Source: an uncultured Amylibacter sp.
Lineage (GTDB): Bacteria; Pseudomonadota; Alphaproteobacteria; Rhodobacterales; Rhodobacteraceae
Direction of reading: 5' to 3'
NCBI GenBank assembly: GCA_943846615.1
Contig: OX044354.1
Span: forward strand, 1,381,001 to 1,445,000
Length of the DNA stretch: 64,000 nucleotides
A program made the translations under genes and the position numbers. The notes beneath the pieces were generated by a model. It saw only the letters and a list, made by a program, of their open reading frames with translations. It did not search any database and was not told where the DNA came from. The first letter of the stretch is position 1, and each line of letters starts with the position of its first letter. This document shows, in pieces, positions 1 through 8,887 of the stretch.

Positions 1-271
1 CGTTCCCGGAACCAGCATAGGCGTTTTCAATTACTGTCCCGAAGAAAATGACAAAGTTGCCAATAACGGTAGAAACACCACCCGAGGCAAGGTTGATTTC
101 TTGGTCTTCTGTGTCCTCTGCAAAATCAAACGTATCAATTCCACCGTCGTCAATAATTGTCGCAGACATCGGCCCGGTTGGCGCGTCGTATGCCAATAAC
201 GCAGCGAAGTCCGCACCGAACTGCGTCAAAGATGCAGCGCTGTGATGGTCTTTCCAATCATAACTCTCCCC
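1..271 (-). pseudogene. Fragment resembling the C-terminal region of an M10 serralysin-type protein, frame disturbed
   Basis: The minus-strand frame open from 271 down to the window edge encodes residues like DDGGIDTFDF and VIENAYAGSGN. These resemble the segment that joins the protease domain of serralysin-type M10 peptidases to their glycine-rich calcium-binding repeats. No peptidase domain or HExxH motif lies upstream. This frame has no ATG: it follows a stop at 272-274 and its first possible start is TTG at 227-229. The only well-placed start is an ATG at 259-261, preceded by AGGGGA, and it lies in another frame that stops within 12 codons. The gene is therefore either frameshifted or a decayed remnant. 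It continues beyond position 1. The family match is from memory of the serralysin pattern and is moderately secure. Confidence 0.5.
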
Positions 272-314
272 TTAACTTACATTTACATCGGCATTTTGTT
301 GAATATTTCCACGT

Positions 315-1460
315 TTAGGCGGGATTCATTTTATCAAACAACTTCCCCAACAAGCCTATGTAAACCTGTGCCGTGATTGTATCATCAAACCGATTTTCCG
401 CCAATTTGCGCGCATTTTGGCCCATTGCGGCCAATTCATCGGCGGGCATTTCAACCACACGCAACATGCAATCTGTCAGGTTTTTCACGTTCTTTGCATC
501 ACACAGGAACCCTGTTTCGCCATCGACCAGTGTTTCGCGGCACCCTGGGGTATCGGTCGTGATAATCAAACGTCCCGTTGCGTTCGAATCCAACAAAATG
601 CGCGGCATGCCTTCTTGGTAATAGGATGGCAAAACAACGCAATGGGCGGAGGCAATGAATGGGCGCACATCGTTGGTTTCTCCCAAGAACTTTACATCAC
701 CTTGGGCGATCCATGTATCCAATTCGGACCGTGAAATTCCTTCGGGGTGGGTTTCTGCCAGCTTGCCCAAAACATGAAACTCTGTGTCGGGATGGCGTTT
801 GTGAATGACACGGGCGGCGGCGGCAAATTCGCCGATGCCTTTGCTGTGTAACAGGCGGGCGCAAAACAGGAATACGCGCGGTGTTGGCGCGGGAATTGGG
901 TGTTGGGCGAATGTTGTGATATTCACACCTTCACCATCCAAAACATGGGTGCGATCCGCGTTCAACAGGCCCTTGTCGATAAAAACTTGCTGGTTTTCGA
1001 CGTTTGAAAACAGCGCCATGTGAATATCGCGAAATGCAAAACGATACAGAACCGTGGCTAGTTTTTGCAACCAATTATCCGCGGCAAACGCATTGCCCAG
1101 CCCAGGGATCACCGCAATAAACGGAATACCAAACGCCCGCGCCGCAATCGCGCCATAGATGTTGTTTTTGATGGTGTATCCAATGATTACATCGGGTTTT
1201 GATTTTTTGAACTGGGCCTTAAATCGGCGCATCAACAGGTAATCGCGTATCGGCGACAACCCGTTGCGATCCATTTCAATGTGTATGAATTCACACCCAC
1301 GCGCCGACAGATCATCGCTGTGCACATCATGGGGTGTCAGGATGGTTACGCGGCATCCCTGTGCCAGCAATGTATCAATTACCGTGCCGCGAAAATGCGC
1401 CAAACACCATGACGTGTTGGCGGTGATTAAAACATGTCGGCCGTACAAATTATTGGTCAT
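315..1460 (-). CDS. Glycosyltransferase family 4 protein
   Basis: A 381-residue GT-B fold glycosyltransferase of the GT4 type, which transfers a sugar from a nucleotide-sugar donor during cell-surface polysaccharide or lipopolysaccharide assembly. The N-terminal half carries the acceptor-side domain (IPGLGNAF near residue 120). The C-terminal half carries the donor-binding domain, with FCARLLHSKG near 200 and a GCRETLVDGETGFL block near 330. The usual E-x7-E donor motif appears as EGMPRILLD, so the second acidic residue is Asp instead of Glu. It lies 16 nt downstream of a GT2 gene on the same strand, so the two are probably co-transcribed. The sugar substrate cannot be deduced. Confidence 0.85.
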   Translation of the reverse strand: MTNNLYGRHVLITANTSWCLAHFRGTVIDTLLAQGCRVTILTPHDVHSDDLSARGCEFIHIEMDRNGLSPIRDYLLMRRFKAQFKKSKPDVIIGYTIKNNIYGAIAARAFGIPFIAVIPGLGNAFAADNWLQKLATVLYRFAFRDIHMALFSNVENQQVFIDKGLLNADRTHVLDGEGVNITTFAQHPIPAPTPRVFLFCARLLHSKGIGEFAAAARVIHKRHPDTEFHVLGKLAETHPEGISRSELDTWIAQGDVKFLGETNDVRPFIASAHCVVLPSYYQEGMPRILLDSNATGRLIITTDTPGCRETLVDGETGFLCDAKNVKNLTDCMLRVVEMPADELAAMGQNARKLAENRFDDTITAQVYIGLLGKLFDKMNPA

Positions 1461-1476
1461 CTGGGTTCCATCGCGA

Positions 1477-2454
1477 TCATGATTTCAGCAATGCCAGACA
1501 CATGAACAGGGTGTCAACGCGGCGTTGGCGTCGAATACCACCACGCAGCAATTGAAGGATCGGGATAAGTTTCCAGCCCCCAGAGGCCGCACGCTTAACC
1601 AAAGTCAACGCGCGTTGACTTTCTGATGTCAGCGCATGTTCGATCTGCGACAACGCGTCGATATTATCGCGAAGGCGTTGCTGATACGGGCCCATCATCG
1701 CAGACATATTCCGCCGCTTACGCGCCATACCACTGGCGGCACCCACAATATTTTTATCATGCTGGCGGTATAAAACGGATGGGCGCGGGTCGACGAAATG
1801 CGTACCACCAACACCCGTTGTCACCAGCAACGCCCACCAATCATGAAATTTAATCGCCACATCCAACGGCAAGTTGACTACGGCATCTACAGCGAGTGAA
1901 TTCAAAACCACCGAATTCCCGACAGTGCAGTTTTCCACCAACAGGTTTGCGAAGTTTACGGGAAATTTCGGTGCAGGCGTTTGCGATAAAACATTCAGGT
2001 CGCTATCAGCCATCTGAACCACACTGCCATAGGCACGTGGTAAGTCATTCTCCAAATGCGGTATCGCGCGTTCCAATTTTTCGGGATGCCAGACATCGTC
2101 TTGGTCACAAAAAGCAACCAAACAATTGCGGCACATTTCATGACGCAATGCCGACAGGAAATTTTGGGCAAACCCCTGTGCAGGGCCATCGATGATTTTG
2201 ATCTCTCGGTCTGGGTTATTGATCGCAAACTGATGCAAAACCTCGCGCGTCTGGTCGGTTGAACCATCATCACTGACCAGCAGGCGCCAGTTGGCAAATG
2301 TTTGCGCGTTCAACGAGTCTAATTGCGCAGGCAAATACGCCGCCCCATCGAAGGTGCCCATAACAATCGTAATGACAGGTCGTTTTTGCATCATGCGAAC
2401 GTATGGGTCATTTGGGTGTATATCAACCGCTTTTCGCACCTTGCCCATCACCAT
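1477..2454 (-). CDS. Glycosyltransferase family 2 protein
   Basis: A 325-residue GT-A fold glycosyltransferase. The nucleotide-binding start ITIVMGTFDGAAYL, the VSDDGSTDQT motif and the FCDQDDVWHPEKL metal-binding block are all visible and place it in the rhamnosyl/galactosyl-type GT2 group that acts at the cytoplasmic face of the membrane. It probably forms a two-gene operon with the GT4 gene downstream. The ATG at 2452-2454 gives a 21-residue leader before the first conserved residues. A pair of later ATG codons just before QKRPVITI is an equally plausible start, and neither has a strong ribosome site. Acceptor and donor are unknown. Confidence 0.85.
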   Translation of the reverse strand: MVMGKVRKAVDIHPNDPYVRMMQKRPVITIVMGTFDGAAYLPAQLDSLNAQTFANWRLLVSDDGSTDQTREVLHQFAINNPDREIKIIDGPAQGFAQNFLSALRHEMCRNCLVAFCDQDDVWHPEKLERAIPHLENDLPRAYGSVVQMADSDLNVLSQTPAPKFPVNFANLLVENCTVGNSVVLNSLAVDAVVNLPLDVAIKFHDWWALLVTTGVGGTHFVDPRPSVLYRQHDKNIVGAASGMARKRRNMSAMMGPYQQRLRDNIDALSQIEHALTSESQRALTLVKRAASGGWKLIPILQLLRGGIRRQRRVDTLFMCLALLKS

Positions 2455-2597
2455 ATTCCCGGCATTTTTGCACTTAAAACATCGATTCTATGTGGAAATG
2501 GGCAAAAATATTCCGACCGCAGTTATTCCCCAACAGCCCTTATATACCGCCGCAAATCTAATTTTGTTTGCCTAGAGCGGATGCAATGGTCTGTTTG

Positions 2598-2614
2598 CGA
2601 CACTTTATTTGTCG
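2598..2614. promoter_or_regulatory. Small inverted repeat upstream of the ABC transporter operon
   Basis: The 245-bp gap between the divergent GT2 gene and the binding-protein gene must hold the promoters for both. Within it is CGACA-N7-TGTCG, an exact 5-bp inverted repeat about 86 bp before the binding-protein start. It could be an operator, but arms this short occur by chance, so the call is weak. The binding-protein gene itself has a clear AGGGAGA ribosome site just before its ATG. Confidence 0.2.
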
Positions 2615-2699
2615 ATTAAACCTTTTGCTATTACCACTTCCGCGTTACGCTGTGCCCTTACAGACTCATTAACGAAGTTTGCACACTAGGGAGAAATAA

Positions 2700-4358
2700 A
2701 TGAAATTCTTTAACCGTAAAGGTGAAGCACTGCCAGCGCACCTGACACAACGCGCTGACGAAGCACGCAATGGTTCAGACATTGATCGCCGCGAATTTAT
2801 GACAGTTGCCAGCGCATTCGGCGCAACAGCAGCAACCGCATACGCGATGCTGGGTACAGCTGCACCAGCACAGGCCGACGGCCACGCAATGATCGAGCCA
2901 GGCGGCACGGTTCGCATGCAGATCGAAGTACGCGCATTGAAGGATCCACGTACATACGACTGGACACAAATCGCATACATCACACACGGTTGGTTGGAAT
3001 ACCTTGTTGAATACAACAACGACGGTTCATTCAAGCCACGCTTGCTTGAAAGCTGGTCTGTGAATGACGATGCAACGGTTTACACATTGAACGTCCGCAA
3101 AGGCGTGAAATGGAACAATGGTGATGATTTCACAGCCGCAGATGTTGCGCGCAACATCGAAGGTTGGTGTGACAGCAACGTAGAGGGTAACTCTATGGCG
3201 GCACGCATGAACTCATTGGTTGATCCAGAAACCAAAGTTGCACGCGCGGGTGCGATTATGGTTGTTGACGATCACACGGTGAAATTGACCTGTGCTGCAT
3301 CAGACATCACAATCATTCCTGGCATGGCTGATTACCCAGCCGCAATCGTACACAGCAGCCTGAACAACGACAACGTTGCAACGAACACTGTTGGTACTGG
3401 CCCATACACATTGGAATCAATGGAAGTTGGCGTGAAAGCTGTTTTGGTTCGCAACACAGATCACACATGGTGGGGCGAAGGCACTGGTGCATATTTGGAT
3501 CGTATCGAATACATCGATTACGGCACAGAGCCAGCATCATGGATTGCTGCTGTTGAAGCCGAAGAAATTGATGCATTGTACGAAAACACTGGTGAATTTG
3601 TGGACATCGTTGACGGTTTGGGTTGGAACACATCCGAAATCGCAACAGGTTCAACAATTGTTATCCGTCCAAATCAAGACGCTGACGCATACAAAGACGT
3701 GCGTGTTCGCCGTGCTTTGGCAATGGCCGTCGATAACGCTGTTTGTTTGGAATTGGGCAATGACAACCGTGGTATCCCTGCGGAAAACCACCACGTTGCA
3801 CCAGTACACCCAGAGTATGCTGATATCGGCAAGCCAAAATTCGACCCAGCAGGCGCACTTGCCCTGATGAAAGAAGCAGGCATGGAAGATTTCGAGCATG
3901 AGCTGATTTCCATCGATGCGGGTTACCGCAAAGACACCACCGACGCCGTTGCCAGCCAATTGCGTTCTGCGGGTATCAAGGTGAAGCGTACCGTTATGCC
4001 GGGTTCAACATTCTGGAACGACTGGGTGAAATACCCATTCTCATCCACAAACTGGAACCACCGCCCATTGGGCGTTCAGGTTTTGGGTCTTGCCTACCGT
4101 GGCGGCGTGAAATGGAACGAAGCAGCATTTAACAACGCTGAATTCGATGCATTGCTGGACCAAGCGGTTGCAATTTCGGATGCTGCTGAACGTTCAAAAG
4201 TCATGGCCAAGATCGAACAGATCATGGTCGACGAAGGCGTAACAATCCAACCGTACTGGCGTTCATTGTACCGCCAATCAAACCCAAAACTGCACGGCGC
4301 GGAAATGCACATCGCATACCTTCCTCAGCTGTACAAATGGGGTTGGAAGAAAGCTTAA
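2700..4358 (+). CDS. ABC transporter substrate-binding protein, family 5 (peptide/opine/nickel type)
   Basis: A 552-residue periplasmic solute-binding protein of the SBP_bac_5 (DppA/OppA) family that delivers its ligand to the adjacent permeases. The N-terminus has a twin-arginine signature, DRREFM at residues 29-34, then an alanine-rich hydrophobic stretch ending near AQADGH at about 58-62, so Tat export is likely. Family patterns such as the [20 protein letters not shown] region and [10 protein letters not shown] are visible. The ATG follows AGGGAGAAATAA, a good ribosome site. A hairpin with a T-run directly after the stop separates this gene from the permeases, the usual way such operons make more binding protein than membrane components. 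The ligand is not determinable; the downstream enzyme suggests something other than a simple dipeptide. Confidence 0.93.
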   Translation: MKFFNRKGEALPAHLTQRADEARNGSDIDRREFMTVASAFGATAATAYAMLGTAAPAQADGHAMIEPGGTVRMQIEVRALKDPRTYDWTQIAYITHGWLEYLVEYNNDGSFKPRLLESWSVNDDATVYTLNVRKGVKWNNGDDFTAADVARNIEGWCDSNVEGNSMAARMNSLVDPETKVARAGAIMVVDDHTVKLTCAASDITIIPGMADYPAAIVHSSLNNDNVATNTVGTGPYTLESMEVGVKAVLVRNTDHTWWGEGTGAYLDRIEYIDYGTEPASWIAAVEAEEIDALYENTGEFVDIVDGLGWNTSEIATGSTIVIRPNQDADAYKDVRVRRALAMAVDNAVCLELGNDNRGIPAENHHVAPVHPEYADIGKPKFDPAGALALMKEAGMEDFEHELISIDAGYRKDTTDAVASQLRSAGIKVKRTVMPGSTFWNDWVKYPFSSTNWNHRPLGVQVLGLAYRGGVKWNEAAFNNAEFDALLDQAVAISDAAERSKVMAKIEQIMVDEGVTIQPYWRSLYRQSNPKLHGAEMHIAYLPQLYKWGWKKA

Positions 4359-4373
4359 CTTTCTAAAACTTAG

Positions 4374-4403
4374 GGCCGCAAACACCGCGTTTGCGGCCTT
4401 TTT
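4374..4403 (+). terminator. Intra-operon Rho-independent terminator/attenuator
   Basis: GGCCGCAAAC and GTTTGCGGCC form a perfect 10-bp stem around a 5-nt loop (4384-4388), followed by TTTTT at 4399-4403. It lies between the binding-protein gene and the first permease gene, which share orientation. It therefore most likely works as a partial terminator that lowers expression of the downstream genes relative to the binding protein. Confidence 0.85.
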
Positions 4404-4423
4404 CTATCTAATCAAAGGACGAC

Positions 4424-5509
4424 ATGGGACAGTTTATCCTAAAACGCATAGGCGTCATGCTGATTACCGCGGCATGTTTGACATTCATCGTATTCTTTTT
4501 GACCAATCTTTTCCCCAATTTGGAAAAGCTGGCAAAAACCCAAGCCAACAATCGCATGAGCGACGAACAGGTCATCACATGGTTGGACAACCGTGGTTAC
4601 AGCCAGAACCTGTTTAAAAAATATGGCGAATGGGTTGGGATTTTACCGTCACTTCGCGTAACCGCAGATAGCGGCCAAACATACACCCGCTGTTCGCGCC
4701 CCGACCTACCTGCCGCCGACGCCCCACGTTTTTGTGGGTTGCTACAGGGTAACATGGGTTTTTCAACCGTATTTAAGGAAGAGGTATCAACCATCATCGG
4801 CAAACGTCTGGGCCTGACGGCCTATCTGATGTTGGCGGTTTTGATGGTTATGATCCCATTGGCCTTGGCCGTAGGTGTGATTGCAGGCATGCGCGAAGGA
4901 TCGCGTACAGACCGCACATTATCCACCTTCGCCATCGCCACCACCGCGACACCTGAATACGTATCAGGCGTCATTTTCATCGTACTCTTCGCATCATCCA
5001 AGGTCGGCTTGTCCCCACTATTCGCCGAATGGGGATGGATCGAAGGGCGCACAATTGTGAAGGGTTCATCGGCATCCGCGATGGACAACATCACATTCGC
5101 AAACTTCGTTCTACCCGTGATGGCATTGGCACTCTACGGCATGGGTTACATTGCGCGTATGACACGCGCATCCATGGCCGAGGTCATGACCGCGCAATAT
5201 ATCCGCACCGCCCGCCTAAAGGGCGTGCGTTTTCGTACAATCGTTTTCAAACACGCATTGCGCAATGCGCTGATCGCGCCATTTACGGTGATCATGTTGC
5301 AAATTCCATGGCTGTTAACCGGCGTGGTGATCGTTGAAACCTTGTTCAACTACAAAGGTTTCGGCTGGTCATTGGTCCAAGCCGCAGATGGTAATGATAT
5401 TCAACTTCTGTTGGGTGTTTCCGTTGTGGCCGTTATCGTTGTGCTGGTGACCCAGCTGATTTCCGATATCGGTTACGCCTTCTTAAACCCACGCATCCGC
5501 GTATCATAA
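4424..5509 (+). CDS. ABC transporter permease, DppB/OppB type
   Basis: A 361-residue inner-membrane permease of the binding-protein-dependent transport family. Its first transmembrane helix is at about residues 9-29. A long periplasmic loop containing two cysteines follows (about 40-110). Four to five more helices follow, with the EAA-type cytoplasmic loop ASMAEVMTAQYIRTARLKGV that contacts the ATPase. The first periplasmic loop is longer than in typical 310-340-residue DppB proteins, as in other alphaproteobacterial relatives of this transporter class. It begins right after the intra-operon terminator, and 13 nt separate it from the next permease gene, so translation of the two is probably coordinated. 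Confidence 0.92.
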   Translation: MGQFILKRIGVMLITAACLTFIVFFLTNLFPNLEKLAKTQANNRMSDEQVITWLDNRGYSQNLFKKYGEWVGILPSLRVTADSGQTYTRCSRPDLPAADAPRFCGLLQGNMGFSTVFKEEVSTIIGKRLGLTAYLMLAVLMVMIPLALAVGVIAGMREGSRTDRTLSTFAIATTATPEYVSGVIFIVLFASSKVGLSPLFAEWGWIEGRTIVKGSSASAMDNITFANFVLPVMALALYGMGYIARMTRASMAEVMTAQYIRTARLKGVRFRTIVFKHALRNALIAPFTVIMLQIPWLLTGVVIVETLFNYKGFGWSLVQAADGNDIQLLLGVSVVAVIVVLVTQLISDIGYAFLNPRIRVS

Positions 5510-5522
5510 GGAGGACAATGTA

Positions 5523-6743
5523 ATGGATCCTTTAACAGGTTTTGAAATTTTCACTGGCATCATTGCACGCTTTTGGTTGGTATGGATTTTGATCATTTTG
5601 GTCTTCGCGATCTCGATCAAAACCAAACGCAAAACGGCGCTTTATGGCAAATTATTCGACAGCCCAATTGGCATGGTTGGATTTGGATTGGTCTTGTTTT
5701 GGGTGCTGACGGCACTGTTGGGCGACATGATCATGACGCATGATCCCTTGTCCCAAGTATCGGGTATGAAAAACAAGGTTCCAGGCACGCCGTTGCGTGG
5801 CGCAGCAGAAGGCGATTATGCGCATTATTTGCTGGGTGGCGATCATCTGGCGCGTGATGTGTTTTCGCGTGTGATCGCAGGTAGCCGCATCGTGTTGAAA
5901 ATTGCACCACTGGCGACATTGTTTGCGTTTATGGTGGGTATCACGTTGGGCTTACCGGCTGGATATTTTGGCAAGCGCGTTGATACGATTTTGTCATTCT
6001 TGGCCAACCTCATTCTGGCCTTCCCTGTGATTTTGCTGTTCTACCTGCTGGTGACGCCAGAAATCATCGAAACGGGCATGCCAAAATACATGGCGGGCGT
6101 GATGTTCATGATCCCGATCGTGTTTATGATCCTGCTATGGCAATCACGTTTCCACATCCGCCCAAAGGTGCGCAATAAATACATGTTCTGGACGTTGTTA
6201 ATCGGCGGGTGGATTTACCTTGGCGCGGCGTTCAATGCCGATCCATTGGTGATTATCCGCAACCTGTTCTTCGGTACGGATGCAACATGGCAAACATTGC
6301 CCAAGGGCGTTGTCTACATGCAATCCAACATCCTGATCGTGTTTGTATCAGTGGTGTTCGTGAACTCACCCACAGTATTCCGTATCGTGCGTGGTCTAAC
6401 AATGGATATCCAAACACGTGATTACGTCGCCGCCGCCCAAACACGTGGCGAGAGCCCTTGGTACATCATGCTTTGGGAAATCTTGCCCAACGCACGTGGC
6501 CCACTGATCGTCGATTTCTGTCTACGCATTGGTTACACAATCATCCTGTTGGGAACCTTGGGTTTCTTTGGCCTTGGTCTGGAACCAGAAAGCCCTGATT
6601 GGGGAACGACGATTAACTCTGGTCGCAAACTACTGACCATCTACGCCCACCCCGCACTGCCACCGGCACTATCGCTGATGAGCCTTGTATTGGGTCTGAA
6701 CCTGCTTGCCGATGGCCTGCGTGAACAAAGCTTAAAGGACTAG
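5523..6743 (+). CDS. ABC transporter permease, DppC/OppC type
   Basis: A 406-residue inner-membrane permease, partner of the preceding gene. The family block GGDHLARDVFSRVIAGSRI, which precedes the core membrane domain, is visible near residues 108-127. The EAA loop DYVAAAQTRGESPWYIM appears near 300. The protein is about 100 residues longer than classical DppC. The extra length comes from an added hydrophobic segment in the middle (about 185-275) that includes two predicted membrane helices. The ATG follows AAGGAGGACAATGTA, a strong ribosome site. Nine nucleotides separate its stop from the ATPase gene. Confidence 0.9.
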   Translation: MDPLTGFEIFTGIIARFWLVWILIILVFAISIKTKRKTALYGKLFDSPIGMVGFGLVLFWVLTALLGDMIMTHDPLSQVSGMKNKVPGTPLRGAAEGDYAHYLLGGDHLARDVFSRVIAGSRIVLKIAPLATLFAFMVGITLGLPAGYFGKRVDTILSFLANLILAFPVILLFYLLVTPEIIETGMPKYMAGVMFMIPIVFMILLWQSRFHIRPKVRNKYMFWTLLIGGWIYLGAAFNADPLVIIRNLFFGTDATWQTLPKGVVYMQSNILIVFVSVVFVNSPTVFRIVRGLTMDIQTRDYVAAAQTRGESPWYIMLWEILPNARGPLIVDFCLRIGYTIILLGTLGFFGLGLEPESPDWGTTINSGRKLLTIYAHPALPPALSLMSLVLGLNLLADGLREQSLKD

Positions 6744-6752
6744 GAGAGAGAC

Positions 6753-8873
6753 ATGAGTGAACCATATGATGGCCCGATCCTAGAGATTACAAACCTTTCA
6801 ATCAGCTTCTTTACGCGGTTGTTTGAAATCCCTGCGGTAATGGATTTTTCCTGTACCGTTATGCCCGGCGAGGCGATGGGATTGGTGGGTGAATCAGGCT
6901 GTGGTAAATCCACCGTCGCCTTGGGCGTGATGCAGGATTTAGGCGTGAACGGTAAATGCGTGAACGGTTCGATCAAATTCAAAGGACGCGAACTGACCAC
7001 CATGTCCGATGCGGAACTGCGCGAATTGCGTGGTTCCGAAATCGCGATGATTTATCAGGAACCCATGGCGTCCCTGAACCCCGCGATGAAAATCGGCAAA
7101 CAGTTGATGGAAGTGCCGATGATCCACGAAGGTGTTTCAAAACAAGAAGCATACGACATGGCAATCGACGTTGTGGAATCGGTGCGCCTGCCCGATCCCG
7201 CGCGGATCATGAATTCGTTCCCGCACCAACTGTCGGGCGGTCAACAACAACGCATCGTTATCGCGATGGCCTTGATGTCAAAACCATCGCTTCTGATCTT
7301 GGACGAACCCACAACCGCATTGGACGTAACGGTCGAGGCGGGCATCGTGGATTTGGTCAAAGATTTGGGCAAAAAATACGGCACATCGATGCTGTTCATC
7401 AGCCACAATTTGGGATTGGTCCTTGATACCTGTGATCGCCTCTGCGTGATGTATTCGGGCGAGGCTGTGGAAACAGGTTCGATCGAAGACGTGTTCGACA
7501 AAATGCGCCACCCCTATACACAGGCGCTGTTCCGTTCGATCCCATTGCCAGGAGCGGATAAAAACGAGAGCCCACTTGTGGCAATTCCAGGAAACTTCCC
7601 CCTACCACACGAACGCCCCAATGGCTGTAATTTCGGCCCGCGTTGTAATTATTTTGAGGCAGGGCGTTGCGATGTCGGCGATATCAAAATGTCTCCATTC
7701 GAAGATAACGACCGGCATCACAGCCGCTGTGTAAAGTTCGATGAAATCGATTGGGATGCCAAACTGGCCGCTGGTGATGACACGTCCAAGGTGATGTCGG
7801 GCGAGGTTGTCTTGAAGGTCGACAACCTCAAAAAATATTACGAGGTCGCGGCAAACGCCGTCTTCGGCGGTGGTGAAAAACGCGTAGTCAAAGCCAACGA
7901 AACTATCAGTTTCGAAGCGCATGAGAGTGAGACACTGGCCATCGTTGGTGAATCTGGTTGTGGTAAATCCACATTGGCCAAGGTGCTGATGGGGCTGGAA
8001 ACAGCCACGGATGGTTCGGTTACATTGCTGGGTCAAGACGTTGGAAACACGGATATCAATGAACGCGAAACCAAAACGGTTTCATCGGTTCAGATGGTTT
8101 TCCAAAACCCGTTCGATACATTGAACCCTGCCATGACGGTTGGTTCACAAATCATTCGCGCGCTTGAAATCTTCGGCGTGGGCGACACGCCCGATGAACG
8201 CCGTGATCGCATGTTGCGCCTATTGGATTTGGTAAAACTGCCGCGCGAATTTGCGGATCGGATGCCACGCCAGTTATCTGGTGGTCAAAAACAACGTGTG
8301 GGTATCGCACGCGCCTTTGCGGGTGATGCGCAAATCGTTGTGGCGGACGAACCGGTTTCGGCGCTGGACGTATCTGTTCAGGCGGCGGTGACGGATTTGT
8401 TGATGGAAATCCAACGTGAAAACAAAACCACGTTGCTGTTCATCAGCCACGACCTGTCCATCGTGCGCTACCTGTCGGATCGCGTGATGGTGATGTATTT
8501 GGGCCATGTTGTGGAAATGGGGACGACTGAACAAATCTTTAGCCCGCCATATCATCCGTATACAGAAGCGTTGCTGTCCGCCGTTCCAATTGCGGACACA
8601 TCCATCGTGAAAAAACGCGTCGTACTGGACGGTGACATTCCATCGGCGATGAACCCGCCAACGGGTTGCCCATTCCAAACGCGATGTCGTTACAAAGATC
8701 AAGTCGAAGGTGGGCTTTGTGATCGCGAGGTGCCACCAATGCGCACTTTGGCATCTGGGCATGAAATGAAATGCCACCTATCCGCCAGCGTTCTGGACGC
8801 AATGGAACCGGTGATCACCCAGACCAAGAAGAAGAAGCCAGCCGCCAAAAAGAAAGCGGCCAAGGCAAAATAA
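6753..8873 (+). CDS. Fused dual ATP-binding ABC transporter subunit (DppD-DppF type)
   Basis: A 706-residue protein carrying both ATPases of a peptide-type ABC importer in one chain. The first cassette has Walker A GESGCGKST at about 46-54, signature LSGGQQQR and Walker B LLILDEPTTALD. The second has Walker A GESGCGKST near 398, signature LSGGQKQR and the VVADEPVSALD block. Each cassette ends with the oligopeptide-transporter C-terminal domain containing a Cys-rich insert (CNFGPRCNYFEAGRC and CPFQTRCRYKD), which in this family may bind an iron-sulfur cluster. The extreme C-terminus is a lysine/alanine-rich tail, which is unusual. This is the only ATPase of the operon, so one polypeptide can supply both nucleotide-binding sites. 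Confidence 0.93.
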   Translation: MSEPYDGPILEITNLSISFFTRLFEIPAVMDFSCTVMPGEAMGLVGESGCGKSTVALGVMQDLGVNGKCVNGSIKFKGRELTTMSDAELRELRGSEIAMIYQEPMASLNPAMKIGKQLMEVPMIHEGVSKQEAYDMAIDVVESVRLPDPARIMNSFPHQLSGGQQQRIVIAMALMSKPSLLILDEPTTALDVTVEAGIVDLVKDLGKKYGTSMLFISHNLGLVLDTCDRLCVMYSGEAVETGSIEDVFDKMRHPYTQALFRSIPLPGADKNESPLVAIPGNFPLPHERPNGCNFGPRCNYFEAGRCDVGDIKMSPFEDNDRHHSRCVKFDEIDWDAKLAAGDDTSKVMSGEVVLKVDNLKKYYEVAANAVFGGGEKRVVKANETISFEAHESETLAIVGESGCGKSTLAKVLMGLETATDGSVTLLGQDVGNTDINERETKTVSSVQMVFQNPFDTLNPAMTVGSQIIRALEIFGVGDTPDERRDRMLRLLDLVKLPREFADRMPRQLSGGQKQRVGIARAFAGDAQIVVADEPVSALDVSVQAAVTDLLMEIQRENKTTLLFISHDLSIVRYLSDRVMVMYLGHVVEMGTTEQIFSPPYHPYTEALLSAVPIADTSIVKKRVVLDGDIPSAMNPPTGCPFQTRCRYKDQVEGGLCDREVPPMRTLASGHEMKCHLSASVLDAMEPVITQTKKKKPAAKKKAAKAK

Positions 8874-8887
8874 CAACGGAGCCTCCC

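Noticed and set aside
8274-8777. A 167-codon open frame on the minus strand inside the fused ATPase gene
   Set aside because: It lies fully antisense to a well-conserved coding region with clear ABC motifs and has the composition expected of a shadow frame (rich in His, Arg and Trp). No ribosome site was seen.
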